Part shown: positions 25,623 through 35,385 of the stretch, piece after piece | Numbering within the stretch: the first letter of the stretch is position 1 | Layout: each line of letters starts with the position of its first letter | From: Chryseobacterium limigenitum | Lineage (GTDB): Bacteria; Bacteroidota; Bacteroidia; Flavobacteriales; Weeksellaceae | DNA: 64,000 bases | Assembly (NCBI RefSeq): GCF_900114875.1 | Contig: NZ_FPKW01000006.1 | Coordinates: forward strand, 148,355-212,354 | Direction: 5' to 3' | Notes under the pieces: model-generated | Seen by the model: only the letters and a program-made list of their open reading frames with translations | Told to the model about the DNA's origin: nothing | Database searches by the model: none | Made by a program: the position numbers and the translations under genes

Positions 25623-26921
25623 CTAGTTTTTGGTATTCATCAAAATAATTTTGTTCGTTTTCAACTTATTTTCTAGCCAGGCCTTTAGCTTTTCTTCATC
25701 TATTTTGGTTTCGGATCTGTAGATGAAAGCTGTTTCAACTCCTGCAGAGTCAGGCTTGTAGAAGGTTTGCAGTTTTCCTAATGAGATATTTTTCACTTCA
25801 GGGAATAAGATCCCTATTTCCTTTATGAGTTCAGGATTATCAGACTTATATTGATTTAGTTCTCCTTTCAAGACATTGATCTGAACATCTTTTTCGCTAA
25901 CCGTATTTTTTTGGGAATTAATTTCATTGAGGATTTCAGCTTTTAGATCAGAGGTATTTTGCTTAATAATTAAATTGGTATTATTGATCCCGAAATTTTT
26001 CAAAGAGTTATTTAGGCTTTTTATTTCAAGGCTGTCAAATTTTTTGGAAAGAAAGGCAAGCTCAACTGATTTTGGATTAGAATTATAATTTATTTTCTTA
26101 TAAATAACGGTATAGCCATTATTTATAAATTCATCATTAATGAAATTTTCTACATGTTGAGTATATTTTCTTTCATTCAATAAATTATAGGCCAAATATG
26201 CACTTGGAACAATCATGATCACAATAAGCACTGTAATTCCGTAGCGTATTCTCTTTTCATAAATTTTGTTGGTTAATAAAACTGGTTTATATTTCAGGAA
26301 TTTAATGATAAAAAAAGTGGCAATACAAATGAAAAAACAATTTATGGTATACAGGTAAAATGCTCCGAAGAAAAAAGAATAATTTCCTGTAGCAATCCCA
26401 AACCCTGCTGTACAAAGCGGGGGCATTAATGCTGTTGCGATAGCAACACCCGGAATAGGATTTCCTTTTTCAACCCTTGTAATAGAAACAGCTCCTACAA
26501 TTCCTCCAAAAAAAGCGATAAGAACATCATAAATATTAGGTGAGGTTCTTGCCAGTAATTCAGACTGAATTTCTTTGAACGGACTTAAATAGAAGTATAA
26601 AATAGAAACCGATAAACTTACAATTGTTGCTATTAAAAGGTTTTTCATGGATTTTTTTAATAGATTGAAATTGTATGTCGCTAAAGCAAAACCTGCACCT
26701 ACAATTGGTCCCATCAAAGGGGAGATAAGCATTGCGCCGATAATTACTGCTGTAGAATTTACATTCAATCCAACGGAAGCAATAAGTATTGCACACGCTA
26801 AGATCCATAGATTTGCACCTCTAAAAGACACATTTTTAGTAACATTCTCCAAGACAAGATTAGGATCTTCTTCACCGGTATGCAGATTTAAAAAATCAGA
26901 AATAGTCTTTTTCATTTTCAT
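25623..26921 (-). CDS. DUF389 (TIGR00341-type) membrane protein
   Basis: 432 residues. The N-terminal half has about six membrane segments with the family hallmarks (STAVIIGAMLISPLMGPIVG and GVAIATALMPPLCTAGFGIA). The C-terminal ~200 residues form a soluble domain with a coil region (LKAEILNEINSQKNTVSEKD). The function of the family is unknown, with some members proposed as transporters. A second ATG two codons in (MKKTISDF) is equally possible as start. Confidence 0.85.
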   Translation of the reverse strand: MKMKKTISDFLNLHTGEEDPNLVLENVTKNVSFRGANLWILACAILIASVGLNVNSTAVIIGAMLISPLMGPIVGAGFALATYNFNLLKKSMKNLLIATIVSLSVSILYFYLSPFKEIQSELLARTSPNIYDVLIAFFGGIVGAVSITRVEKGNPIPGVAIATALMPPLCTAGFGIATGNYSFFFGAFYLYTINCFFICIATFFIIKFLKYKPVLLTNKIYEKRIRYGITVLIVIMIVPSAYLAYNLLNERKYTQHVENFINDEFINNGYTVIYKKINYNSNPKSVELAFLSKKFDSLEIKSLNNSLKNFGINNTNLIIKQNTSDLKAEILNEINSQKNTVSEKDVQINVLKGELNQYKSDNPELIKEIGILFPEVKNISLGKLQTFYKPDSAGVETAFIYRSETKIDEEKLKAWLENKLKTNKIILMNTKN

Positions 26922-26990
26922 TAATGTATTTATAGTAAAATTTATTTAATCTGTTGTGATGTAATTTTTTTAGTGTAAAAAATAAATAAA

Positions 26991-27027
26991 AATGGCGGAA
27001 TGAAAGTAAAGTTTCATCCCGCCGTTT
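26991..27027 (-). terminator. Terminator-like hairpin upstream of the DUF389 gene
   Basis: A 15-bp near-perfect stem (AATGGCGGAATGAAA at 26991-27005 against TTTCATCCCGCCGTT at 27012-27026) is followed on the minus strand by a T-rich run. It would stop transcripts from the 27.3-28.4 kb genes, which read toward it. Confidence 0.6.
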
Positions 27028-27113
27028 ACAAATGTACATTTTTATATTTTAAAACCAAATAATTCTTTTGGATTCTATGATGAAGTGTAATAAAGAATCA
27101 TAATTCTTGTCCA

Positions 27114-27233
27114 CTAAATATCTTCAAATTGATCATTTGTTAAGCACTCAGCCAATTCATAAGGATCCTGCATCGCCATATTGACACCTTCTCCTGCGTA
27201 AGGAGGCATTCTGTGTGCAGCATTATTTGTTTC
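27114..27233 (-). pseudogene. Relic of a TetX-like FAD-dependent monooxygenase
   Basis: On the minus strand, 39 codons read ETNNAAHRMPPYAGEGVNMA, continue with MQDPYELAECLTNDQFEDI and then stop. The AAHxMPPxAGEGVNxA block is the third FAD-binding motif of class A flavin monooxygenases of the TetX type, and the following ELAECLTN is the usual continuation. No Rossmann N-terminus (GxGxxG) and no C-terminal helix exist in the flanks, so only this piece has survived. The whole 26922-27307 gap (386 bases) holds nothing else besides the hairpin at its left. Confidence 0.7.
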
Positions 27234-27307
27234 GTTTATTCTTTGATTTTGTAGATTAATATTTTATCAATATCCGGAATTAAAGTTATGAATGGTATTA
27301 AAATATT

Positions 27308-27790
27308 TTAGTCAGCAATTCTTTTATTTAAAACAGAGCCCAGAAGTTTAATTTGCTCCTGAGTAAGATTTTTTAAATATAATTTTGATGTTTGTGACAT
27401 GAAATAATCCCTCATAAAAACGATTTCTAGATTGTCTTTGCTAACATTAAACTCTCGTATCTGCTCAGGTTTTCTGGTTTGTTTCGTGTATTTATTATTT
27501 GCGGTTGAATACACCAGGTTGATTGCACGACTCGGAATAAAGTAAAAACTTTTTGGAAATAAAAAAACAGAATTTTGATTGATCAATATATCGAATGTAA
27601 ACCATTCAAACCTTTGACGCAACATTCCACTTGTGGTAACAATTGAACCGGAAATGTTGTTAATTTCTATAGAATTTAATTGTTTGTAATTGGCAAGAAT
27701 TTTCTTTTTTTCAATGAAATGATAAATGCTCTTGCCAATAGCAAATAGAAAGAATGCAATAATGAAATAGAAAAATATATTATCAGGCAT
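27308..27790 (-). CDS. Hypothetical protein with one N-terminal membrane helix
   Basis: 160 residues. A membrane segment (about 4-20) is followed by a soluble, basic domain (SGSIVTTSGMLRQRFEWFTF, then SVFLFPKSFYFIPSRAINLV), which resembles PH-like membrane-attached folds only loosely. It lies 2 nt downstream of the next gene, so they are one operon. No family is recognised. Confidence 0.65.
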   Translation of the reverse strand: MPDNIFFYFIIAFFLFAIGKSIYHFIEKKKILANYKQLNSIEINNISGSIVTTSGMLRQRFEWFTFDILINQNSVFLFPKSFYFIPSRAINLVYSTANNKYTKQTRKPEQIREFNVSKDNLEIVFMRDYFMSQTSKLYLKNLTQEQIKLLGSVLNKRIAD

Positions 27791-27792
27791 TG

Positions 27793-28389
27793 TTAATCAT
27801 CATTTAATATTTTATGGTCGTTGCCTAGATTGGTTAAAAATCCTTCAGGATTTGTCAAAAAAATATAACTGTTTGAAAGTTTTGCCAATTTATAAACTTC
27901 TTTTTGTGCTGGAATGACAAGATTTCCTTGAAGATCCATTAAGAGGCAATCATATTTTTTCGCAATTTCAATAAAATTATTTAAAAAAATTAAGCCGTCT
28001 TCTCTTAAATCTGCCCGAAAATGAAGTTCTTTTATTTTTCCATTTTCTTTATTTAATATTAATGATGCATCATGATCTATTGTTGTATCAATGGTTCTCT
28101 TATAATGTTTCCAGTAATAATAATCAGATCTACTTTCTAATGGTTTTCTGGGAAATAATTTATTGATGTAATAAATTATTTCTGTTGGAAAAATCTCTGC
28201 AGAATCCCAAAAATTTATAGTTAAAGCATCTATAAAAAAATCAGTAGAATCCAATAAATTATCTTCTTCAAGGTTGTAATGATTTGTTCTTTCTTGAAGA
28301 TTGATATTTAATTTATTAGGAATAAATCCGAACTCATTAATAACTCCTTTTCGTGGAATTAGATTTAGTCGAAACTGATAAATAGCCAT
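27793..28389 (-). CDS. Hypothetical protein, first gene of a two-gene unit
   Basis: 198 residues, no signal peptide. It contains AIYQFRLNLIPRKGVINEFG, NLEEDNLLDSTDFF and a C-terminal part with FIEIAKKYDCLLMDLQGNLV. It looks like a small globular protein. The N-terminus and the DxxL pattern recall uncharacterised polymorphic-toxin-associated proteins, but I cannot name a family. A TACATTTG box at 28394-28401 (minus) sits too close to the start for a normal leader. Confidence 0.65.
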   Translation of the reverse strand: MAIYQFRLNLIPRKGVINEFGFIPNKLNINLQERTNHYNLEEDNLLDSTDFFIDALTINFWDSAEIFPTEIIYYINKLFPRKPLESRSDYYYWKHYKRTIDTTIDHDASLILNKENGKIKELHFRADLREDGLIFLNNFIEIAKKYDCLLMDLQGNLVIPAQKEVYKLAKLSNSYIFLTNPEGFLTNLGNDHKILNDD

Positions 28390-28412
28390 TTATCAAATGT
28401 AAAAAAAATTAT

Positions 28413-30128
28413 TTAAGCCAAAGGCAACTTAAAATAGAAAGTACTTCCCTGATTCAGCGAGCTGTTCACGCCAATTTCGCCATTTTGTTTTTCAATGAAG
28501 TTTTTGGAAATCGCCAAGCCTAAACCTGTTCCGTTTTGATGCTCTCCGGGAACCTGAAAATAACGGTCGAAGATCTGGCGGTGGTATTTTTCATCAATTC
28601 CGCTTCCTGTATCTGTGATGCTGAATGTTACATATGAATCTGATTTTTCAACTAAAATCTGAATATTTTCATCCTGAAAAGAATGTTTAATGGCATTGCT
28701 CAGGAAATTATTCATTACCCAAACCGTTTTGTCAAAATCGGCAGAAACAAAATTGTTTTCCTCTAAATTATATTGAAAATTAATGGCTATATTTTTCTGT
28801 TCAGCCAGTTTTTCAACATTTTTAATGGCGGTCTGAACAATGTTCTTGGGCGAACAACTTTCAATATGTAATCTTATATTTCCTGTTTCAACTTGTGATA
28901 AATTCAGGAGTTCTCCGGTAATATCCAATAAACGTTGTCCGTCTTCATTAATGCTTTTCAATAATTCTTTTTGCTGCTCATTCAGCTCACCGAATTTTTG
29001 ATTTCCTAATAGCTGAACACCCATTTTAATGGCAGAAATAGGAGTTTTTAATTCGTGAGAAATGGTTGCAATAAAATTGGTTTTAGCAAAATCCAATTCT
29101 TTGAAAGGCGTGATATTTCGGAGTAAAATTACTTTTCCGATATATTTTTTTTCTTTTTCGCCGGTTTTTACAATGTTGATGGGAACAATCTCCTGTTCAA
29201 AATAATTCTCTTTATTATCAGTGACAATTTTTATTGGTTCTTTTACGGGATGATCAATGTTTTTTAAAAGTTCTCTCACCAAATCATTGTTAATGGCCAC
29301 TTCATGAGCTGTTTTCCCAATAATCTCTTCTTTTCTAAGATTGGTGATTTTTAAAGCTTCATCGTTAATCATGTAGATAAAATGATTTTCATCGAGCCCA
29401 ATTACGGCATCGTGCATATTATTAACTAACGTTTCAATCCTTTTTTTATCCATCAATTGCGTAGAAAGGGTACTGCTTTCATATTCCTGCAGTTTTTCGG
29501 CCATGATGTTGAAAGAATTGGCAAGGTCATTAAACTCTTCACTTCCTTTAAAATGAACCCTTTCATTATAATTTTTATTCGCAATTTGTTTAATGCTGAA
29601 AGTCAGTTGATTGATAGGTTCTGCAATGGTCTGAGGTAAATTAAACAACAAAGTGAAAGCGATCAGAAAACAACCTGTACCAATACTTACGATCCAGAAA
29701 GTCGCATTTTCTGCGGTTATAATGGCGATATCACTTTTACGTTCAATACCTTTCATATTCAGCGACATGATCTTGGCCAGATCTTCGCGGATAAGCTTTT
29801 CTTTTTCGATGGTGGGCTGTTGTAAATAGCTGTCGAAATGCAGATTAAGATTTTGAGTGGCTTCTTTTTCACCAAATTCCGTGAGATTTTTTTCCTGTAA
29901 ACCATTGTTTTTTTTGAAATCTTTGATGGCAATCGCACTGTCTGTACTTATTTTATCCAATGCCAGGAACATGTTTTTGGAGAATTCTAAACTGTTGTAA
30001 TTAGCAGTAAGAATTTTTTCGGTATCAGATTTTAATTTATTGATATACACAGAGCCAATCACTGAAAGTAAAACGATCAGTAAGAATAAAAGACCTACGC
30101 CGAGGGTAAGTTTGGTTTTAATTTTCAT
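28413..30128 (-). CDS. Sensor histidine kinase (HAMP, PAS, HisKA, HATPase)
   Basis: 571 residues. Two membrane segments (about 7-29 and 145-165) flank a periplasmic four-helix-like sensor. Then follow HAMP (QTIAEPINQLTFSI), a PAS domain (MHDAVIGLDENHFIYMINDE), HisKA with the phospho-acceptor His in ISHELKTPISAI, and a HATPase with NFLSNAIKHS, DTGSGI and GTGLGLAI. It starts 5 nt after the kinase-less KdpD gene, so it probably supplies the kinase function that KdpD lacks here and phosphorylates the NtrC-type regulator at 37608. A KdpD connection is inferred from the operon only. Confidence 0.88.
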   Translation of the reverse strand: MKIKTKLTLGVGLLFLLIVLLSVIGSVYINKLKSDTEKILTANYNSLEFSKNMFLALDKISTDSAIAIKDFKKNNGLQEKNLTEFGEKEATQNLNLHFDSYLQQPTIEKEKLIREDLAKIMSLNMKGIERKSDIAIITAENATFWIVSIGTGCFLIAFTLLFNLPQTIAEPINQLTFSIKQIANKNYNERVHFKGSEEFNDLANSFNIMAEKLQEYESSTLSTQLMDKKRIETLVNNMHDAVIGLDENHFIYMINDEALKITNLRKEEIIGKTAHEVAINNDLVRELLKNIDHPVKEPIKIVTDNKENYFEQEIVPINIVKTGEKEKKYIGKVILLRNITPFKELDFAKTNFIATISHELKTPISAIKMGVQLLGNQKFGELNEQQKELLKSINEDGQRLLDITGELLNLSQVETGNIRLHIESCSPKNIVQTAIKNVEKLAEQKNIAINFQYNLEENNFVSADFDKTVWVMNNFLSNAIKHSFQDENIQILVEKSDSYVTFSITDTGSGIDEKYHRQIFDRYFQVPGEHQNGTGLGLAISKNFIEKQNGEIGVNSSLNQGSTFYFKLPLA

Positions 30129-30133
30129 TGTGT

Positions 30134-31246
30134 TTAAGATAAAATAATAATATCGATCTGTCGTTCATTCAATCGGTTCATCAGGGTGTAGATCCAGCTG
30201 TAGCCGGAAAGTCTCTGCCAAAGTTTGGCATGAGGTTTTCCGATGCAGACAGTGGTGATATTATGCTCAACTACATAATCTAAAATTCCTTTATGCACGC
30301 TGTTTTCTTTTATTCGGATCACTTTTGCGCCCAATTCTTGTGCTAAATTAAAATTATTAATCAAATATCTTTGCTTATCTAAAGCTATTTTTTCGGGATT
30401 TTCAGATGGTTTCTGAACATATAAAACCGTCCACGGACTATTGTAATAACTCGCCAGTCTTGAGGTTTTCCGGATGATATTTTTAGCAATTTTATCGTTA
30501 CTGCTGATGCATGCGAGAAATTTTATAGGTTTAAAGTTTTCGGTTTTAACCTCTGTTTCAACCTTTTTTTCAACGTGTGTGGCTACTTCTTTTAAAGCCA
30601 ATTCGCGAAGCTGTAAAATATGGCCGCTTTGGAAGAAATTATTTAAAGCTGTATGAATTTTTTCCTTTTTATAAATCTTGCCTTCTTTCAATCTCGTTAG
30701 AAGTTCGTCAGCGGTTAAATCAATATTCACTACTTCATCAGCTAAGGCTAAAATTTTATCGGGAACGCGCTCTGAAACTTCAATTCCTGTAATTTTTTTC
30801 ACCTCCTCATTCAAACTTTCAATATGCTGAATATTCATTGCACTGATGACATTAATGCCATTATCCAGGATTTCCAACACATCTTGCCATCTTTTTTTGT
30901 TTTTTGAACCTTCAACGTTGGTATGTGCCAATTCATCCACCAAAACAACTTCCGGATGTTCATTGATAATGGTCTGAAGATCCATTTCTTCAAGATTTTT
31001 GCCTTTATAAAAAGCAGACCTTCGAGGTATTTCAGGAATTCCGTCTACTAAAGCTACGGTTTCTTCTCTTCCGTGAGTTTCTACGTAGCCGATTTTTACA
31101 TCAATACCATTTCGCAGTAAAGCATGGGCTTCCTGGAGCATTCGGAACGTTTTTCCTACCCCCGCACTCATCCCAATATAGATCTTAAATTTTCCTTTTT
31201 TGGATTTTTGAATGAGTTCTAAAAATTGCTTTGCTGATGATGACAT
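30134..31246 (-). CDS. kdpD: KdpD-type potassium sensor without kinase domain
   Basis: 370 residues from the ATG at 31246 (MSSSAKQFLELIQ); an ATG 36 nt upstream adds 12 basic residues and is less likely. Residues 15-225 are the KdpD N-terminal ATP-binding domain (Walker A GMSAGVGKT, GYVETHGREETVALVDGIPE, Walker B VVLVDELAHT). Residues 240-370 form a USP domain (LACISSNDKIAKNIIR, GKPHAKLWQRL). E. coli KdpD is ~900 residues with four membrane helices and a kinase; those parts are absent here, as in other Bacteroidota. It probably modulates the neighbouring histidine kinase. Confidence 0.88.
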   Translation of the reverse strand: MSSSAKQFLELIQKSKKGKFKIYIGMSAGVGKTFRMLQEAHALLRNGIDVKIGYVETHGREETVALVDGIPEIPRRSAFYKGKNLEEMDLQTIINEHPEVVLVDELAHTNVEGSKNKKRWQDVLEILDNGINVISAMNIQHIESLNEEVKKITGIEVSERVPDKILALADEVVNIDLTADELLTRLKEGKIYKKEKIHTALNNFFQSGHILQLRELALKEVATHVEKKVETEVKTENFKPIKFLACISSNDKIAKNIIRKTSRLASYYNSPWTVLYVQKPSENPEKIALDKQRYLINNFNLAQELGAKVIRIKENSVHKGILDYVVEHNITTVCIGKPHAKLWQRLSGYSWIYTLMNRLNERQIDIIILS

Positions 31247-31289
31247 TGATTTTATTCTTTTTAATTTTATTTTTTGAAACATAGGTAGT

Positions 31290-31370
31290 GGTGGAAGCTG
31301 GAAGTTGGATGCTGGAAGTTATTATAGCATACTATTTACTTCCAGCACCCAACTTCAGACTTCCCGCTTC
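31290..31370. repeat. Imperfect inverted repeat in the kdp operon
   Basis: GGAAGTTGGATGCTGGAAGT on the left faces ACTTCCAGCACCCAACTTC on the right. The same 'GGAAG/CTTCC' repeat family sits at 33104-33179. It lies between the porin and kdpD genes and may act as an attenuating hairpin in the transcript. Confidence 0.7.
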
Positions 31371-32456
31371 TTAAAACCAAGCTGCTAAACTTGTGGTAAT
31401 AAAAAAGTTTCCCTGTTTAAGTTCATCGTTCTTTACAAAGATCGCATCTTTTGACGTAAAACCTCTTGCTTCTGTACGGAATACAACATTCTTTAAAATC
31501 GCATAATCTACGTTTAGAGAATATCCGTAGGTCTGAAAACCATTGGGCGTTTTCGTGTTGATAATGACTCCGTTTTTATCGTTGTAATATTCCAATCTTC
31601 CGGCCAGCGCCCATTTATTATCTAATTGATATTTCATCAAAATATTCGGACTATACCAAATATTATACTGCTCACTTCCTTTTAATTTCTGCTCTGCTCC
31701 GATATCAAAACCTAGAACCGTTGAAAATTTTTCTGTCAATTGAAAACTTCCATACAAATCATGGAAATAACGCATTTTTTTCTCTTCTTTTGATTTGTCG
31801 TTTCCGATGAATGAACTGCTGTTTAATGTAATTTTTTCATTCGGTTTATACGTTAGCTGATGTCCGAAAGAAATGCTTTGATTGCCTTCAGGTTTTGCAA
31901 TACGCTGCCATCCGTTCAGAACCAATCCGCTTACAAACCATTTTCCGTTATCTGAAGTGTAGGAAATTTTCGCTCCTGTTTCAAAATATGGCGAATTTTC
32001 TGCTGCAAAACTTCTCGTAAGATTAATATTATCTTTTCCGATTGCGCTTTCCCAACCGATGTGAGAAGGCATTATTCCTGCATCGATCCATAAGTTTTTG
32101 TTTTTGGAAATTTTAATTCCAATATTAGCTTCATTTACATAGCGCAGTGCTTCCTGTTCTGCAGCCATATTATCCTGTGCATAAGTTCCGGCCATCAACG
32201 CAAAATTAGCACGAAGATTTTCACTTTGATAAGCTGCTTTTACAAGTCCTAAGTTAAGATTCAGTTCATTATGACGATTATATGAGTATAAAAAATTCTG
32301 ACGCAGATGATTGGACGGTTCATTAAAATCATATGTGTAAAATAGTTCAGCGTATGCAGAAAAAGTTACTTTATTGTTTGTCTTTAATGAATCTGATGTT
32401 TGAGCTTTTGAGAAAAATATTCCCAATAATAGACTTGTTATGATATATTTTTTCAT
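31371..32456 (-). CDS. Outer-membrane porin (beta-barrel porin-2 family)
   Basis: 361 residues with a signal peptide (ends FFSKAQT). The mature protein is a beta barrel: it begins VTFSAYAELFYTYDFNEPSN, has NLWIDAGIMPSHIGWESAIG, alternating aromatic strands, and ends SLAAWF with a terminal aromatic. It matches the bbp2/OmpL-like porin type. Within the kdp operon it probably allows K+ to cross the outer membrane when potassium is scarce. Confidence 0.85.
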   Translation of the reverse strand: MKKYIITSLLLGIFFSKAQTSDSLKTNNKVTFSAYAELFYTYDFNEPSNHLRQNFLYSYNRHNELNLNLGLVKAAYQSENLRANFALMAGTYAQDNMAAEQEALRYVNEANIGIKISKNKNLWIDAGIMPSHIGWESAIGKDNINLTRSFAAENSPYFETGAKISYTSDNGKWFVSGLVLNGWQRIAKPEGNQSISFGHQLTYKPNEKITLNSSSFIGNDKSKEEKKMRYFHDLYGSFQLTEKFSTVLGFDIGAEQKLKGSEQYNIWYSPNILMKYQLDNKWALAGRLEYYNDKNGVIINTKTPNGFQTYGYSLNVDYAILKNVVFRTEARGFTSKDAIFVKNDELKQGNFFITTSLAAWF

Positions 32457-32517
32457 GGTAGTTGTAAACCTTATTATTTTTAACCGAGAGTTTGAGTAGT
32501 TAAGAAAATTAATAATT

Positions 32518-33075
32518 TTATTTTAATTGATCAAGAGCTATATTTAGTTTTAAAACATTGATCTTTGATGGCCCGAAAAGTCCAAAAATAGGTTTCTCTG
32601 TTTTAATATTAATAAGATTTTCAATTTTTTCCAGAGAGATATTTCTTTCTTTTGCAATTCTTTTAGCTTGGTATAAAGCGCCTTCTTCAGAAATATCAGG
32701 ATCTAATCCGCTTCCGCTTGCGGTTACCAATTCTACAGGAACTTTTGCGGTATTCATTTCCGGATTCTGCATTTTTAAAGTGTCGATTCTTTTTTGAACG
32801 GCCTGCAAATATTCTTCATTGCTCGGTCCTTTGTTGCTTCCTGCACTTCCTGCCGCATTATAATCTACAGCAGACGGGCGACCGTGGAAATATTTCGGAG
32901 ATTTAAAATCCTGACCGATATTGGCATAAAATTTTTGTCCGTTATGATTGATGATCTCTGCATTTCCCTGATTAGGCAATACTTTTGAACCTGCATACAC
33001 AATGATCAAATAGATGCCTACAATAACCAGCATGACGATAGTGAGTCTGAATGCTGATACAATATAATTTTTCAT
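32518..33075 (-). CDS. kdpC: Potassium-transporting ATPase subunit KdpC
   Basis: 185 residues, one N-terminal membrane helix (about 8-30), then the periplasmic domain with the family blocks KYFHGRPSAVDYNAAGSAGS and ELVTASGSGLDPDIS. KdpC helps ATP and potassium binding in the KdpFABC complex of the inner membrane. It follows kdpB after a 106-nt gap that holds an inverted repeat. Confidence 0.95.
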   Translation of the reverse strand: MKNYIVSAFRLTIVMLVIVGIYLIIVYAGSKVLPNQGNAEIINHNGQKFYANIGQDFKSPKYFHGRPSAVDYNAAGSAGSNKGPSNEEYLQAVQKRIDTLKMQNPEMNTAKVPVELVTASGSGLDPDISEEGALYQAKRIAKERNISLEKIENLINIKTEKPIFGLFGPSKINVLKLNIALDQLK

Positions 33076-33103
33076 TTTTATTAAATTTTTGAATTAAATG
33101 GAT

Positions 33104-33179
33104 GGAAGATGGGAGAGGGATGATGGAAGTTAAAACGTTCCTGTGTTCACTTCCAGCCTCCAGCTTCAACCTCCCGGCC
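33104..33179. repeat. Imperfect inverted repeat between kdpB and kdpC
   Basis: A left arm with GATGGAAGTTA and GGGAG words faces a right arm with ACTTCCAGCCTCCAGCTTC. It is related to the repeat at 31290-31370. Both lie in operon gaps, so they probably modulate downstream expression or RNA stability. Confidence 0.6.
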
Positions 33180-33181
33180 TT

Positions 33182-35221
33182 TTAAAAGAATAGACTGACA
33201 AATAAATCGATAATCTTTATTCCGATGAATGGTGCGATAATTCCTCCCAAACCGTAAATTAAAAGGTTTCTTCTTAACAATGCGCTTGCTCCGATTGGTT
33301 TATAAGCAACGCCTTTTAAAGCCAATGGAATCAGGATCGGAATGATGATTGCATTGAAAATAATGGCTGATAAAATCGCGGACTCCGGACTGTGAAGATT
33401 CATAATATTCAATTTCTGAAGTGCCGGAATAAACGTTATAAACAACGCCGGAATAATAGCGAAATATTTAGCAACATCATTCGCAATACTGAAAGTCGTC
33501 AGCGTTCCGCGAGTCATTAATAACTGTTTTCCGATTTCTACGATTTCAATCAGTTTTGTTGGATCATTATCCAGATCAACCATGTTTCCCGCTTCTTTAG
33601 CGGCTTGAGTTCCACTGTTCATCGCAACGCCAACATCGGCTTGGGCTAGGGCGGGCGCGTCATTCGTTCCATCACCCATCATCGCGACCAATTTTCCTTC
33701 CTGCTGTTCTTTTTTAATGTAATTCATCTTATCTTCAGGTTTGGCTTCTGCGATAAAATCATCTACACCGGCTTTCTCAGCGATAAATTTTGCGGTTAGA
33801 GGATTATCTCCCGTTACCATCACTGTTTTCACACCCATTTTTCTCAATCGTTGAAAACGTTCCTGAATTCCTGTTTTAATAATATCCTGAAGTTCAATAA
33901 CTCCCCAAACCTGTTCATTCACAGAAACGACCAATGGAGTTCCTCCGTTTTCAGAAATTTTAGTTGTTGCTTCCTGAGTTTCCTGAGGGAAAATGTTTCC
34001 TGCTTTTTCAGTCAGTTTTTTAATTGTGTCGTAAGCTCCTTTTCTAATTCTTGTGTTTTCAAAATCAATACCTGAAGTTCTGGTTTCAGCCGTAAAATCA
34101 ATGTAGACAGGATTTGGAACAAGCAAGTCTTCAGATTTTAATTGGCTTAATTCAATAATAGATTTTCCTTCCGGAGTTTCATCGGCAACAGAACTTAATG
34201 CCGAAGCTTTTATAAATTCATTAATATCAATATTATTTGATGGGTGAAATTGCGTTGCTTTACGGTTTCCGATGGTGATCGTTCCTGTTTTATCAAGAAG
34301 CAGAACGTCAATATCTCCCGCAGTTTCAACGGCTTTACCACTTTTTGTGATAACATTGGCTCTTAAGGCTCTGTCCATCCCTGCAATTCCAATCGCAGAA
34401 AGCAGACCTCCGATCGTTGTGGGTATCAAACAAACGAAAAGTGATATAAATGCCGCAATAGTGATAGGCGTCTGCGAATAATCTGCAAAAGGTTTTAAAG
34501 TAACTGTAACGATAATGAAAGTAAGGGTAAACCCAGCTAACAATATGGTTAAAGCTATTTCGTTAGGTGTTTTTTGTCTTGATGCGCCTTCTACAAGGGC
34601 AATCATTTTATCTAGAAAGGACTCACCCGGTTTTGTGGTGACTTTTACTTTTATTCTGTCTGAAAGCACTTTCGTACCGCCTGTTACGGAGCTTTTATCT
34701 CCACCTGATTCTCTGATCACGGGCGCACTTTCTCCTGTAATTGCTGATTCATCGATTGTTGCTAAACCCTCGATAATTTCACCATCCATCGGGATCTGGT
34801 CGCCTGCTTCACAAAGAAAGATATCTCCCAGTTTCATTTCAGCAGACATTTTTAAGGCTGTTTCTACCTGAAATCCGGGTTTGTTGTCTACAATTAATTT
34901 AGCCGGAGTTTCTTCACGGGTCTTTCTCAGGGTATCTGCCTGAGCTTTTCCTCTTGCTTCTGCGATGGCTTCTGCGAAATTGGCGAATAAAACAGTGAAA
35001 AATAAGATGATAAATACTAAAAAATTATATGCGAAACTGCCTTGCGATTTGTCACCCGATAAGCTAAATAAGCTAACGATGAACATGACGATTGTTCCGA
35101 TTTCTACCAGAAACATGACAGGGTTTTTAAACATGATTTTCGGATTCAGCTTAACGAAAGACTGTCTGATGGCTTCGTTGACCAAATCTTTTTGAAACAA
35201 TGTCTGTGATTGATTTTTCAT
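33182..35221 (-). CDS. kdpB: Potassium-transporting P-type ATPase subunit KdpB
   Basis: 679 residues. It contains the phosphorylation motif [14 protein letters not shown], the actuator-domain motif ITGESAPV (TGES), and the nucleotide/hinge motifs [13 protein letters not shown] and [20 protein letters not shown]. Membrane segments flank these. KdpB hydrolyses ATP to drive K+ uptake through KdpA. Length is normal for the family. Confidence 0.97.
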   Translation of the reverse strand: MKNQSQTLFQKDLVNEAIRQSFVKLNPKIMFKNPVMFLVEIGTIVMFIVSLFSLSGDKSQGSFAYNFLVFIILFFTVLFANFAEAIAEARGKAQADTLRKTREETPAKLIVDNKPGFQVETALKMSAEMKLGDIFLCEAGDQIPMDGEIIEGLATIDESAITGESAPVIRESGGDKSSVTGGTKVLSDRIKVKVTTKPGESFLDKMIALVEGASRQKTPNEIALTILLAGFTLTFIIVTVTLKPFADYSQTPITIAAFISLFVCLIPTTIGGLLSAIGIAGMDRALRANVITKSGKAVETAGDIDVLLLDKTGTITIGNRKATQFHPSNNIDINEFIKASALSSVADETPEGKSIIELSQLKSEDLLVPNPVYIDFTAETRTSGIDFENTRIRKGAYDTIKKLTEKAGNIFPQETQEATTKISENGGTPLVVSVNEQVWGVIELQDIIKTGIQERFQRLRKMGVKTVMVTGDNPLTAKFIAEKAGVDDFIAEAKPEDKMNYIKKEQQEGKLVAMMGDGTNDAPALAQADVGVAMNSGTQAAKEAGNMVDLDNDPTKLIEIVEIGKQLLMTRGTLTTFSIANDVAKYFAIIPALFITFIPALQKLNIMNLHSPESAILSAIIFNAIIIPILIPLALKGVAYKPIGASALLRRNLLIYGLGGIIAPFIGIKIIDLFVSLFF

Positions 35222-35385
35222 TTTTTTGAAATAGTTATATAATTGTAATCAATGGTAACCATTAAGGTGAATAAAGAGATAAGTGATGAAATGGATAATG
35301 TTATTCAAGTGAATGATTCTATGAGATTTAGACTAGTTGTCTTACTCTTTTCAATTCCTTAATGGCTTACAATTGATTTTAATTT

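Noticed and set aside
26922..27307. Intact monooxygenase gene
   Set aside because: Only one motif block of 39 codons survives; the NAD(P)/FAD N-terminal motifs are missing and stops occur in the flanks.
28394..28401. TACATTTG (minus strand) as promoter of the gene ending at 28389
   Set aside because: It lies only about 5 nt before the start codon, which would leave no leader for ribosome binding; a chance match is likely.
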